From: WTFY01 sp011523795
GTDB taxonomy: Bacteria > Pseudomonadota > Gammaproteobacteria > UBA4575
Reading direction: 5' to 3'
Assembly: GCA_965207475.1 (NCBI GenBank)
Contig: OZ242278.1
Span: forward strand, 2,046,001-2,110,000
Length of the DNA: 64,000 nt
In this document: in pieces, positions 19,088 through 27,902 of the stretch
Numbering within the stretch: position 1 is the first letter of the stretch
How the letters are laid out: every line of letters starts with the position of its first letter
Position numbers and translations under genes: made by a program
Notes under the pieces: model-generated
The model's input: the letters and a program-made list of their open reading frames with translations, nothing else
What the model was told of the DNA's origin: nothing
Database searches by the model: none

Positions 19088-21034
19088 GTGAAAACGCTTT
19101 GCCTGATCATAGTATTGTCGCCGCTGGCCGGAGCCCTGGCTGCAGGCCTGCTGGGCCGGCAGATCGGCCGTGCGGGCTCGCACTGGGTCACGATCGCGGG
19201 GGTGCTGGTATCTTTTGTCCTGAGCCTGCTCGTATTCTGGCAGGTCGTGGCGGTTGGTTCGGGGCCGGTTTCTATCGACGTCTACGAATGGCTGAGCCTC
19301 GGAAGCCTGGTATTCAAGATCGGCTTCCTGGTGGACTCGCTGACGGTCATCATGATGGTTGTCGTGACATTCGTATCCCTGATGGTGCACGTCTATACCA
19401 TCGGGTACATGCGTGACGACCCCGGTTACCAGCGGTTCTTCTCCTATATTTCCCTGTTCACGTTCTCGATGCTGATGCTGGTCATGGCCAATAATTTCCT
19501 GCAGCTGTTTTTCGGCTGGGAAGCCGTGGGCCTCGTGTCTTATCTCCTGATCGGCTTCTGGTACACCCGGGAGTCTGCAATCTTTGCCAACCTGAAGGCG
19601 TTTCTCGTCAACCGGGTGGGGGATCTCGGGTTTCTGCTGGGCATTGCAGCGGTACTGGCAGTTTTCAATAGCCTGGATTACCAGAGCGTCTTCGCTCAGG
19701 CACCGGATGCGCTTGGGCAGACGATCGCACTGAGCGAAAGCATCCAGTGGCCGGCCATGACGGTGATCTGCTTGCTGCTGTTTGTCGGGGCCATGGGAAA
19801 ATCCGCCCAGGTTCCCCTGCACGTGTGGCTGCCTGATTCCATGGAAGGTCCGACCCCGATCTCTGCACTGATTCATGCCGCGACCATGGTGACCGCCGGC
19901 ATCTTCATGGTGGCCCGCATGTCACCCCTGTTCGAGCTCAGCGACATGGCGCTTTCGGTGATTCTCGTCATCGGGGCCCTGACTGCATTTTTCATGGGTC
20001 TCGTGGGCATCGTGCAGAACGACATCAAGCGGGTGGTGGCCTACTCGACGCTCTCGCAACTGGGCTACATGACGGTCGCTCTCGGGGCTTCTGCCTATTC
20101 GGCTGCGATATTCCACCTGTTCACGCATGCGTTCTTCAAGGCCCTGCTGTTTCTGGCTGCAGGCTCCGTGATCGTGGCCCTGCATCATGAACAGGACCTT
20201 CGCAACATGGGCGGTTTGCGCAGGCGGATGCCGATTACGTACTGGACGGCGTTGATCGGTACGCTGGCGCTGGCAGGATTTCCAGGTTTTTCCGGGTTTT
20301 TCTCCAAGGACACCATCATCGAGGCGGTGCACCACACGCACATTCCGGGTGCCGGGTTTGCCTACGTGCTGGTACTGGCAGGTGTATTCGTGACTGCCTT
20401 TTATTCATTCAGGCTGCTGTTTCTCGTGTTTCACGGCAAGAGCAGGGTGAACACCGAGGTGGTGAGCCATGTCAGGGAATCTCCTGCAGTCATCACGGTA
20501 CCGCTGGTCATGCTGGCGATTCCTTCGGTATTTGCAGGCTTGCTGATAGGACCGCTGGTATTCGGGGATTTCTTTGCGCAGAGCCTGTTCGTGGCGGACA
20601 GGCATGGCGGTCTGGCGGAACTGCAGTCCGGTTATCACGGGGTGCTGTCATTCGTCCTGCATGGCTTGCAGGGCATGGCGGTCTGGCTGGCCCTTGCAGG
20701 GATACTCTGCGCCTGGTGGGTCTATCTGAAACAGCCGGAACTTGCACGGTGGGGAAAACAAAGGTTGGCTCCGCTGCACAGGATGCTGGAATACAAGTAC
20801 GGATTCGATGAATTCTACCAAGGGTTTTTCGCCCGAGGTACGCGTGGTCTGGGGCAGGTCTGCGACCGCTTTGGAGACCGCCTGCTGATTGATGGTCTCA
20901 TCGTCAATGGTACAGCCAGACTGGTGAACTGGTTCTCCCTGAGGATCCGTGGCGTGCAGACCGGCTATCTGTACCATTATGCCTTCACGATGATTCTTGG
21001 CCTGCTGATCATGCTCGGAATCCGGTTTTTGTAG
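19088..21034 (+). CDS. nuoL: NADH-quinone oxidoreductase subunit L
   Basis: 648 residues from GTG 19088, 15 bases after nuoK. Antiporter-like subunit (ND5 homologue). Key residues appear in LFFGWEAVGLVSYLLIGFW (Glu for pumping), in AMGKSAQVPLHVWLPDSMEG (Lys and His) and in the C-terminal lateral helix followed by an anchoring helix. The N-terminus MKTLCLIIVLSPLAGALAAG is a typical first transmembrane helix. Confidence 0.98.
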   Translation: MKTLCLIIVLSPLAGALAAGLLGRQIGRAGSHWVTIAGVLVSFVLSLLVFWQVVAVGSGPVSIDVYEWLSLGSLVFKIGFLVDSLTVIMMVVVTFVSLMVHVYTIGYMRDDPGYQRFFSYISLFTFSMLMLVMANNFLQLFFGWEAVGLVSYLLIGFWYTRESAIFANLKAFLVNRVGDLGFLLGIAAVLAVFNSLDYQSVFAQAPDALGQTIALSESIQWPAMTVICLLLFVGAMGKSAQVPLHVWLPDSMEGPTPISALIHAATMVTAGIFMVARMSPLFELSDMALSVILVIGALTAFFMGLVGIVQNDIKRVVAYSTLSQLGYMTVALGASAYSAAIFHLFTHAFFKALLFLAAGSVIVALHHEQDLRNMGGLRRRMPITYWTALIGTLALAGFPGFSGFFSKDTIIEAVHHTHIPGAGFAYVLVLAGVFVTAFYSFRLLFLVFHGKSRVNTEVVSHVRESPAVITVPLVMLAIPSVFAGLLIGPLVFGDFFAQSLFVADRHGGLAELQSGYHGVLSFVLHGLQGMAVWLALAGILCAWWVYLKQPELARWGKQRLAPLHRMLEYKYGFDEFYQGFFARGTRGLGQVCDRFGDRLLIDGLIVNGTARLVNWFSLRIRGVQTGYLYHYAFTMILGLLIMLGIRFL

Positions 21035-21040
21035 AAGCGC

Positions 21041-22552
21041 ATGTCAGGTTCATTTCCCATGCTGAGTCTGCTGATATGGCTGCCGATAGCCGGAGGCCTG
21101 CTGGCCATCCCTGCAGGAAGGGTTTCGGTGCATGCGGTGCGATGGCTGGCCCTGCTTGTTGCCGTGGCGACGTTCTTGGCAAGTATCTCGCTGCTGTTCG
21201 GGTTTGATGCCAAGCAGCATGCCATGCAGTTCAGCGAGCACGTTCCCTGGATCCGGGCATTCGATGTGTACTACTCGCTGGGTGTCGACGGGATATCAGT
21301 TCCCCTGATACTGCTGACCACCGTCATCACCGTTCTTGTGGTGATCGCCGGATGGGAAATTGCCCCGGGCCGAATCGGTGAATATTTCGCTGCGTTCCTG
21401 GTTCTGGAAGGCCTGATGATTGGTGTCTTCTGCGCACTGGATGCCGTTCTCTTCTATGTTTTTTTTGAGGGCATGCTGATTCCGATGTTCCTGATCATCG
21501 GGATATGGGGCGGACCCCGCAGGGTATATGCGACCGTAAAGTTCTTCCTGTACACGTTCTTCGGTTCGATTTTCCTGCTCGTGGCACTGGTTTACCTCTA
21601 CCTGCAGGCCGGCACATTCGAGATTGCACAGCTGCAGCAGTTTCACCTTACTGCCCGCGAGCAGTACCTGGTATTCCTGGCCTTCCTGATTGCGTTTGCC
21701 GTCAAGATTCCCATGTGGCCTGTTCACACCTGGTTGCCGGATGCGCATGTCGAGGCACCGACCGGTGGCTCGGTCGTGCTGGCGGCAATCCTGCTGAAGG
21801 TAGGGGGGTACGGGTTCCTGCGATTCAGCCTTCCTATGGCCTCTTATGCCAGCAGCAAGCTGGCCATTGTCATCATTGCCGCTTCGCTCATTGCAATCGT
21901 CTACATCGGCTTGGTAGCCCTGGTTCAGCGTGACATGAAAAAACTGATCGCCTATTCGTCCATTGCCCATATGGGGTTTGTCACGCTTGGATTCTTTGTG
22001 ATCTTTGCACTGTTCAACCGGGCCGATGCTTCGGCGGCCATGGCTGTGCAGGGAGGCATGGTCCAGATGATCTCGCATGGATTCATTTCAGGAGCCATGT
22101 TCCTGTGCGTGGGGGTGCTGTATGACCGGATACACAGCAGGCAGATTGCAGACTACGGAGGCGTGGTCCACAGCATGCCGATATTTGCGACATTTTTTGT
22201 GATCTTTGCCATGGCAAACGTAGGCCTTCCGGGCACCTCGGGGTTTGTAGGCGAACTCATGGTGATCCTGGCAAGTTTCAAGGCCAATGTATGGTATGCC
22301 GTCCTTGCGGCCTTGACCCTGGTGGTCGGTGCCGCCTACACCCTCTGGATGATAAAGCGGGTCGTATTCGGCGCCCCGGGAAATGAACGCGTGGCAGCCA
22401 TGACGGATTTGAACGGCAGGGAGTTTTTCTGCTTGCTAGTGCTGACCCTGCTGGTACTGTGGCTCGGCCTGTGGCCTGCGCCACTGATTGAATTGATGGA
22501 TGCATCAGTGGGCCATTTGCTCCAGCAGTCACAACTGGTCAATCTCAGGTGA
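21041..22552 (+). CDS. nuoM: NADH-quinone oxidoreductase subunit M
   Basis: 503 residues. Antiporter-like subunit (ND4 homologue) with about 14 helices. The conserved Glu helix reads FYVFFEGMLIPMFLIIGIWG and the Lys/His helix reads AFAVKIPMWPVHTWLPDAHV. ATG 21041 lies 6 bases after the nuoL stop, and its stop overlaps the region of the nuoN start. Confidence 0.98.
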   Translation: MSGSFPMLSLLIWLPIAGGLLAIPAGRVSVHAVRWLALLVAVATFLASISLLFGFDAKQHAMQFSEHVPWIRAFDVYYSLGVDGISVPLILLTTVITVLVVIAGWEIAPGRIGEYFAAFLVLEGLMIGVFCALDAVLFYVFFEGMLIPMFLIIGIWGGPRRVYATVKFFLYTFFGSIFLLVALVYLYLQAGTFEIAQLQQFHLTAREQYLVFLAFLIAFAVKIPMWPVHTWLPDAHVEAPTGGSVVLAAILLKVGGYGFLRFSLPMASYASSKLAIVIIAASLIAIVYIGLVALVQRDMKKLIAYSSIAHMGFVTLGFFVIFALFNRADASAAMAVQGGMVQMISHGFISGAMFLCVGVLYDRIHSRQIADYGGVVHSMPIFATFFVIFAMANVGLPGTSGFVGELMVILASFKANVWYAVLAALTLVVGAAYTLWMIKRVVFGAPGNERVAAMTDLNGREFFCLLVLTLLVLWLGLWPAPLIELMDASVGHLLQQSQLVNLR

Positions 22553-22557
22553 ACGGC

Positions 22558-23994
22558 ATGGAAAATTTAGGTGCAGACGTGATGCTGGCGTTACCCGAGG
22601 TTATCCTGCTGGGTGCAGCCTCGACGGTGCTCGTCCTGAGCCTTTATGCGGGAAGGGCCGGCGAAGCACTGGCGTTCTGGTCCAGCCTGGCTGTGTTGGG
22701 TGCCGTTGCCGTGCTGGTCGGGTTCACGACTACGCCGCAGGAAACCTTTGCATTTGGAAGCCTGTATATCCATGACCCGCTCGCGGTGGCGGTCAAGCTG
22801 TTTGCATGCCTGACTGCAGCGGTCGTATTCATGTATGCGCGCCCCTACCTGCAACAGCGCTCCCACGCCAGGCCGGAATTCTATGTTCTCGGGCTGTTTG
22901 CCACCCTGGGTGTACTGGTAATGGCTTCGGCCCATAATTTCATCCTGGTTTATCTGGGACTGGAACTTCTCTCCCTGTGCCTGTATGCGCTCGTGGTATT
23001 CGAACGTGACTCCAGTGATGCCTCGGAAGCGGCGATAAAGTATTTTGTACTCGGTGCTATCGCATCAGGCACGCTGCTCTATGGCATGTCCATCCTGTAC
23101 GGGCTGACGGGAAGCCTGGACCTGGCCGAAATCAGTGCACACTTGGGGAGCAGGACCACAGACAGTATTGCACTGGTGTTTGCACTGGCCTTTATCGTGG
23201 TGGGTCTGGCCTTTAAATTTGGTGCCGTGCCCTTCCACATGTGGGTACCGGATGTCTATCACGGTGCCCCGACGGCGGTTACCCTTTTTATCGCCACGAT
23301 GCCGAAACTTGCTGCATTCGTAATGACCATTCGCCTGTTAAGCAATGGTCTCCAGGAATTGCTTACAGATTGGCAGCAAATGCTGGTGGTGGTGACGGTC
23401 TTGTCAGTGATATTTGGAAACGTCATCGCCATTGCACAGAGCAATATCAAGCGCATGCTGGCCTATTCAGCCATTTCCCATATAGGCTTTATACTGCTGG
23501 GAATATTGTCGGGCTCGGACTTTGGCTATGCGGCCGCACTGTTCTATACGGTCATCTACGTCTTGATGGCTGCCGGTGCATTTGGCGTACTGGTACTGTT
23601 TGCCAGTCAGGGCAGGAACATGGACAGGCTTGTGGACCTGAAGGGACTGGGCAAGAGCAGCCCATGGTTCGCACTGATCATGCTGTTGCTGATGTTTTCC
23701 ATGGCAGGGGTTCCGTTGACAGTCGGTTTTTACGCCAAGCTGTATATTCTGCAAAGCCTGGTTCAAGACGGCATGCTGTGGCTGGCGATCCTGGCAATCG
23801 TGATGTCCGTGATCGGAGCGTTTTATTATCTGCGCGTGGTCAAGTACATGTATTTCGACGAACCGGATGAGCAACTGCATGTCCGGGGGCCGGGTCTGGC
23901 TCAGGCCGCACTGTCGGTCAATGGGTTACTGGTGATTGTCCTGTTTGTATTTCCTAATACCCTGCTTGATTATTGCGTGCGGGTATTGAACTGA
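22558..23994 (+). CDS. nuoN: NADH-quinone oxidoreductase subunit N
   Basis: 478 residues from ATG 22558, chosen because AGGTGA lies 5 bases upstream; a GTG at 22549 is in frame and overlaps the nuoM stop. Antiporter-like subunit (ND2 homologue). Pumping residues occur in YLGLELLSLCLYALVVFER and FKFGAVPFHMWVPDVYHGAP. It closes the nuo operon. The next feature, 75 bases on, is the initiator tRNA. Confidence 0.98.
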   Translation: MENLGADVMLALPEVILLGAASTVLVLSLYAGRAGEALAFWSSLAVLGAVAVLVGFTTTPQETFAFGSLYIHDPLAVAVKLFACLTAAVVFMYARPYLQQRSHARPEFYVLGLFATLGVLVMASAHNFILVYLGLELLSLCLYALVVFERDSSDASEAAIKYFVLGAIASGTLLYGMSILYGLTGSLDLAEISAHLGSRTTDSIALVFALAFIVVGLAFKFGAVPFHMWVPDVYHGAPTAVTLFIATMPKLAAFVMTIRLLSNGLQELLTDWQQMLVVVTVLSVIFGNVIAIAQSNIKRMLAYSAISHIGFILLGILSGSDFGYAAALFYTVIYVLMAAGAFGVLVLFASQGRNMDRLVDLKGLGKSSPWFALIMLLLMFSMAGVPLTVGFYAKLYILQSLVQDGMLWLAILAIVMSVIGAFYYLRVVKYMYFDEPDEQLHVRGPGLAQAALSVNGLLVIVLFVFPNTLLDYCVRVLN

Positions 23995-24069
23995 AGCGTA
24001 TCATGCGTCTTCGGTGGGCCGGTAACCGCTTGAGATGTATGGGTCGAGCCAGTAAACTTCACTTCCTGA

Positions 24070-24146
24070 TGCGGGGTGGAGCAGTCTGGCAGCTCGTCGG
24101 GCTCATAACCCGAAGGTCGCAGGTTCAAATCCTGCCCCCGCTACCA
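24070..24146 (+). tRNA. Initiator tRNA-Met (CAU), CCA encoded
   Basis: 77 bases that align with the Escherichia coli initiator tRNA over nearly the whole length. The anticodon loop is CTCATAA on a stem with three consecutive G-C pairs (GGG/CCC), the D stem has the A11-U24 pair, and the T loop is GGTTCAAATCC: all initiator features. Acceptor positions 1 and 72 are T and T, giving a U-U mismatch instead of the common C-A; an unpaired 1-72 position is required for initiator function. The 3' CCA is encoded. It follows nuoN by 75 bases. Confidence 0.97.
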
Positions 24147-24174
24147 TGCTCCTGGTCCTATAACGTCCGATGAA

Positions 24175-24194
24175 ATCCGGTAATATCCGGTAAT
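24175..24194 (+). repeat. Tandem 10-bp direct repeat downstream of the tRNA
   Basis: ATCCGGTAAT occurs twice back to back, 29 bases after the tRNA end and before the integrase remnant. It could be left from an integration event or be a recombinase arm site. The assignment is tentative. Confidence 0.4.
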
Positions 24195-24270
24195 TCTATT
24201 AAAATTAGGTGGTTATAGGCAATTAGACGTCTTTCTTTGTCCGACGGGGTTTGTTGACATCCAGAAAAAA

Positions 24271-24310
24271 ATGACAGTACATTCCGGTTCAGTTTAAAAA
24301 GTACTGTCAT
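24271..24310. repeat. Perfect 10-bp inverted repeat
   Basis: ATGACAGTAC (24271-24280) and GTACTGTCAT (24301-24310) are perfect inverted arms with a 20-base spacer. A TTGACA at 24254-24259 and a TACATT at 24278-24283 form a promoter-like pair, the second element overlapping the left arm. It may be an operator or recombinase site for the integrase remnant just downstream. Confidence 0.5.
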
Positions 24311-24312
24311 AA

Positions 24313-24600
24313 ATGACTCCCACCAACACACGTCTCAAGACGCAAAATCGCGTTCCAGCGACTATTGAATAGCCGATAATAGTGGTCTTTTTTGCTTGTC
24401 AAAGCGAATGACAGCAAATATTGGCGTCTGGATTATCGATTTCGCGGCAAGCGTAACCCTTTGGCATTGGGTGTCTATCCCAGAGCCCGCCTCGTATACC
24501 ATCGACAGTGTCCCGGTCTTATCCAGGCCCGCCAGCACCTTGCGGATAAGACCGACCCTCAAAAACTTCGGCATCTTTCATGGATGTTGGTTTGCCCAGG
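24313..24600 (+). pseudogene. Decayed N-terminal fragment of a P4-type tyrosine integrase
   Basis: One frame from 24392 reads LLVKANDSKYWRLDYRF and GKRNPLALGVYP, then ARQHLADKTDPQKLR, which matches the N-terminal DUF4102 arm-binding domain of P4-family integrases. The preceding part of that domain (IADNSGLF) is in a different frame just upstream, broken at a run of six T (24388-24393) and by a TGA. Nothing of the catalytic domain is left. These integrases insert islands at the 3' ends of tRNA genes, and this one lies 170 bases from the initiator tRNA. Confidence 0.8.
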
Positions 24601-24675
24601 TTACGATTCTCTTGCGATGTATAAAGCAATGTTATAACATTTTTCTTGTGCCTCGCCAGGTGAGACAAGGAGATC

Positions 24676-25036
24676 ATGAAACCGTTAACCCGACCCCGGT
24701 TCTGCACCGATGAAGCGGTCAAGCTCGGAAATTCGCATCTGGCCGGACCCCCGACCATCTACCGGGCACTTCACTTCCTGATGGTGCAGGGTCTCGTTTC
24801 CAGGATCGAAAGCCTGAATGCCTACATCCCTTGTGTCCAGCCCATGCGTGACCACGATTGCCTTTTCTTCATTTGCAGTGGCTGCAAGGCATCGGCCGAG
24901 TTCGAGAATCCGTGGATCGGAGGACTGCTTGCCGAGGATGAAGCCGCCTCTGGGTTCGCTGTGGCGTAGGCGAGAACGAGGAACTGCACTTATGGAGAGC
25001 CAGTGTGCGGATGAGCATCGTGGCGGATGGATATGA
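24676..25036 (+). pseudogene. Truncated zinc-uptake regulator (Zur/Fur family)
   Basis: The 97-residue frame 24676-24969 has a strong ribosome site (AAGGAG) and contains PPTIYRALHFLMVQGLVSRI, the end of the Fur-family winged helix, and a single zinc-type CSGC pair. The first helices of the DNA-binding domain are missing. After GFAVA the frame stops, while a C-terminal-like piece QCADEHRGGWI follows in another frame up to 25036. So the gene seems shortened at the 5' end and frameshifted at the 3' end. It lies just upstream of a zinc ABC importer, the usual Zur target, so the importer may be unregulated. A functional short protein is less likely. Confidence 0.6.
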
Positions 25037-25064
25037 GCGCCGCCACTCGACAGGGAGCGCCGGC

Positions 25065-25199
25065 ATGAGGATGCTGCACACCCTTTCACTCCGGCTGCTG
25101 CCGCTCGGTGCCGGACACCGGCTGGTTGGCGCAGCCCTGATTGTTGCTGTGCTCTGGGGCGTCTTCTTCTGGGCGACATCCACGCCGGGGGTACCATGA
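25065..25199 (+). CDS. Small single-span membrane protein before the zinc importer
   Basis: 44 residues, too short for most gene callers. AGGGAG lies 7 bases before ATG 25065, and the stop overlaps the ATPase start as ATGA, so translation is probably coupled. One hydrophobic helix is seen at about residues 20-37 (VGAALIVAVLWGVFFWAT), after a basic N-terminus. It was not recognised. The position suggests an accessory membrane peptide of the zinc importer, but only context supports that. Confidence 0.5.
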   Translation: MRMLHTLSLRLLPLGAGHRLVGAALIVAVLWGVFFWATSTPGVP

Positions 25200-25939
25200 C
25201 CTACGCCCTTCAGTTTCAGGACCTGACCCTCGGCTACGACAAGCATCCGGCCGTGCATCGCCTACATGGCGAGATCGCAGAGGGCAGCCTGACAGCCATC
25301 GTCGGACCAAACGGGGCTGGTAAATCTACGGTGTTGAAGGGAGTGATCGGCGCACTCCGCCCGTTGGAGGGTCGGATAGCCTTCGGCAGGCTCACACGGA
25401 GCGAGATCGCTTACCTGCCGCAGCAATCGGACGTCGACCGGTCTTTCCCGATCGTAGTCGCCGACCTCGTGGGTATGGGGCTCTGGCGGGAGATCGGCGG
25501 TTTTGCGGGCTTGCGGGCCATTCACCGCGCACGCATCGCCGAAGCGATTTCTGCGGTAGGGCTCGAAGGGTTCCAGAAGCGCCCGATCGGGTCGCTGTCG
25601 GGCGGGCAGATACAGCGTGCGCTCTTCGCGCGACTTCTGCTGCAGAACGCACGGCTCGTCCTGCTGGATGAGCCCTTTAATGCGGTTGACGAGAAAACGA
25701 TGGGGGACCTGATCGGTGTGATGCAGCGCTGGCACGGCGAAGGCCGCACGGTGCTCGCCGTTTTGCACGACTTTGACACGGTGCGGGCCCACTTCCCCCG
25801 CACGCTGCTGCTCGCCCGCAAGCTCATTGCCCATGGGCCCACGGAGCAGGTTCTGACGGCCGAGAATCAGTTCCACGCGCGCCAGATGTGCGAGGCCTGC
25901 GCCGACTCTCCGCACACCTGTGGGCGGAGCGCAGCGTGA
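25196..25939 (+). CDS. aztA: Zinc ABC transporter ATP-binding protein, AztA-like
   Basis: 247 residues. Walker A GPNGAGKST (37-45), signature LSGGQ (134-138), Walker B LVLLDEP (154-160) and the switch His in VLHDFD are all intact. The sequence resembles the AztA ATPase of the AztABC high-affinity zinc importers known from Paracoccus and relatives, rather than enterobacterial ZnuC. It ends in a Cys-containing tail (CEACADSPHTCG). Its ATG overlaps the small membrane gene upstream, and its stop overlaps aztB (TGATG). High GC and a location behind a broken integrase suggest transfer. Confidence 0.88.
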   Translation: MTYALQFQDLTLGYDKHPAVHRLHGEIAEGSLTAIVGPNGAGKSTVLKGVIGALRPLEGRIAFGRLTRSEIAYLPQQSDVDRSFPIVVADLVGMGLWREIGGFAGLRAIHRARIAEAISAVGLEGFQKRPIGSLSGGQIQRALFARLLLQNARLVLLDEPFNAVDEKTMGDLIGVMQRWHGEGRTVLAVLHDFDTVRAHFPRTLLLARKLIAHGPTEQVLTAENQFHARQMCEACADSPHTCGRSAA

Positions 25940-26805
25940 TGTGGGAGGTACTTGTCCAGCCCTTTGTTGATTTCGGATTCATGCGGCGTGCGCTCGTGGG
26001 CTGCGTGGCGATTTCTTTGGGTGCGACGCCCGTCGGGGTGTTCCTGATGCTGCGCCGAATGAGTCTGACAGGAGATGCGATGGCCCATGCGATCTTGCCT
26101 GGTGCAGCCGTCGGCTATCTCGTCGCGGGCCTCTCGCTTGGAGCGATGACCGTGGGCGGACTGATCGCGGGCATGGCCGTGGCTCTTCTCGCAGGCTTCG
26201 TGACCCGAGCCACGGCACTGCGCGAGGACGCGAGCCTTGCAGCCTTTTACCTGATCTCGTTGGCGGTTGGCGTGCTGATCGTGTCCACCCGAGGCAGCAA
26301 CGTCGACCTGATGCATGTGCTGTTCGGCACCGTGTTGGCGCTTGACAACGCTGCTTTGATTCTGCTCTGCACCATCGCGAGCGCAACGGTGTTCACGCTT
26401 GCGGTGCTGTTCAGGCCGCTTGTGCTCGAATGCGCGGACCCGCAGTTCCTGCGTTCGGTCAGCGGGCTCAGCGCCATCGCACATTTGACTCTTCTCGTCC
26501 TTGTCGTGCTCAACCTTGTGGGCGGATTCCAGGCGCTCGGCACGCTGATGGCGGTCGGCATCATGATCCTTCCTGCTGCTGCGGCGCGGTTCTGGACAGT
26601 GAGCATCGGTGCATTGATCGTGGTCGCGACCGCCGTCGGGATGTTCTCGAGCGTGAGTGGCCTTCTTCTCTCCTACTATTTCAGCCTGCCCTCCGGCCCG
26701 TCAATTATCCTTGTCGCAGGTCTCGCCTATGGGCTCTCGCTGATCCTTGGCCCGGTCAGCGGTCTTGCCGCGCGGACCTTCTGGGGCCGTTACCTCGAAG
26801 CCTGA
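25939..26805 (+). CDS. aztB: Zinc ABC transporter permease, AztB-like
   Basis: 288 residues from ATG 25939, overlapping the aztA stop. ABC-3 family metal permease with about eight or nine transmembrane helices. The coupling region is LMLRRMSLTGDAMAHAILPG, diagnostic of zinc/manganese permeases. Later segments such as GFQALGTLMAVGIMILPAAA are also conserved. It would form the inner-membrane channel with AztA. The next gene starts 13 bases later. Confidence 0.9.
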   Translation: MWEVLVQPFVDFGFMRRALVGCVAISLGATPVGVFLMLRRMSLTGDAMAHAILPGAAVGYLVAGLSLGAMTVGGLIAGMAVALLAGFVTRATALREDASLAAFYLISLAVGVLIVSTRGSNVDLMHVLFGTVLALDNAALILLCTIASATVFTLAVLFRPLVLECADPQFLRSVSGLSAIAHLTLLVLVVLNLVGGFQALGTLMAVGIMILPAAAARFWTVSIGALIVVATAVGMFSSVSGLLLSYYFSLPSGPSIILVAGLAYGLSLILGPVSGLAARTFWGRYLEA

Positions 26806-26818
26806 AGGAGCCTTTACC

Positions 26819-27763
26819 ATGACCATCCGCAGAGCCTTTCTGAACCCCGTCACCATCATCCTCGTTCTGTCGCTCGCCGTTACAGGCGCCGCACAATCCC
26901 GCGAACCGATCCCGGTGGTTGCTACCTTCTCGATCCTCGGCGACATGGCGAAGCGAATCGGAGGCGAGCACGTCGATGTCACGACGCTCGTTGGTCCTGA
27001 CGGCGACACGCATGTTTACCGGCCAACCCCTGCAGATGCCCGGTCCGTCAGCGAAGCGCAAATCATTGTCGTCAACGGCCTGCAATTTGAAGGCTGGCTG
27101 GTTCGGTTGATCGACGCTTCGGAATTCCACGGTGTCCGTGTGGTGGCGACCGACGGCATCGAGCCAATCGCTAACGAGCACGGCGCAGATGGCAAACATG
27201 CCGAGGACAACGATCACAAAACCCATGACCATGGCATCTTCGACCCCCATGCTTGGCAGAGCCTCCGCCATGCCATGGTGTACGTGGACAACATTACTGC
27301 GGCGCTGTCCAAGGTCGATCCTGGGAATGCCAGCGCGTTCTATCGGAATCGCGAGGCCTATGTGGACGAACTTGAGGCCCTCGACGTGGAAATCCGCAAG
27401 ATGGTTGCCAGGCTTCCCGCGGGCAGCCGGACCGTCGTCACCTCGCACGACGCGTTTCGGTACTTCGGTCGCGACTACGGACTGACCTTCATTGCGCCGC
27501 AAGGGCTCAGCACCGAGTCGGAGGCGTCCGCACAGGATGTCGCCCGCCTCGTCCAGCAGATACGCGATCGGGGCATACGTGCTGTTTTCATCGAGAATGT
27601 CGCGGACCCCCGCCTCCTGGAACGCATCGCCGACGAGACCGGAGCCGCAATCGGCGGCACGCTTTATCCTGGCGCGCTGTCCAGTTCCGACGGTCCGGCA
27701 TCGACCTACCTTGACATGATGCGACACAACGCGACGACGATAACGCAGGCGCTGACTTTATAG
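26819..27763 (+). CDS. aztC: Zinc ABC transporter periplasmic binding protein, AztC-like
   Basis: 314 residues from ATG 26819, with GAAGGAG upstream; the signal peptide covers about residues 1-26 (cleavage after GAAQS or before it). Cluster A-I metal-binding protein: candidate ligands are His65 (DTHVYRP), His144 (FDPHAW), His210 (TSHDAFRYFG) and Asp291. A His-rich loop at 121-138 (five His) lies before His144, as in zinc-specific members, and may pick up zinc or receive it from a chaperone. An AztD chaperone gene was not found in the window. The three azt genes form one operon. Confidence 0.9.
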   Translation: MTIRRAFLNPVTIILVLSLAVTGAAQSREPIPVVATFSILGDMAKRIGGEHVDVTTLVGPDGDTHVYRPTPADARSVSEAQIIVVNGLQFEGWLVRLIDASEFHGVRVVATDGIEPIANEHGADGKHAEDNDHKTHDHGIFDPHAWQSLRHAMVYVDNITAALSKVDPGNASAFYRNREAYVDELEALDVEIRKMVARLPAGSRTVVTSHDAFRYFGRDYGLTFIAPQGLSTESEASAQDVARLVQQIRDRGIRAVFIENVADPRLLERIADETGAAIGGTLYPGALSSSDGPASTYLDMMRHNATTITQALTL

Positions 27764-27902
27764 GCTCGGCACAATAGAGGGCTCGCCGTTTGACCTTTAT
27801 CGCGGCGGTGCGGACCAGGGTGTAAGCTTCGATGGATTGGAGGACGCGATGCTCCGATGGTCCTGCCACGCCACGCGCGGCCGGCGAGCGGATCGAGACG
27901 CT
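27764..27902. other. Region after the zinc importer, no gene seen
   Basis: GC-rich spacer between aztC and the transposase remnant. A minus-strand frame is open here but has no ribosome site and no recognised similarity. Probably part of the same mobile-element debris. Confidence 0.3.

Noticed and set aside
27588..27869. Minus-strand gene of 93 codons overlapping aztC
   Set aside because: It overlaps a clear binding-protein gene and has no ribosome site.
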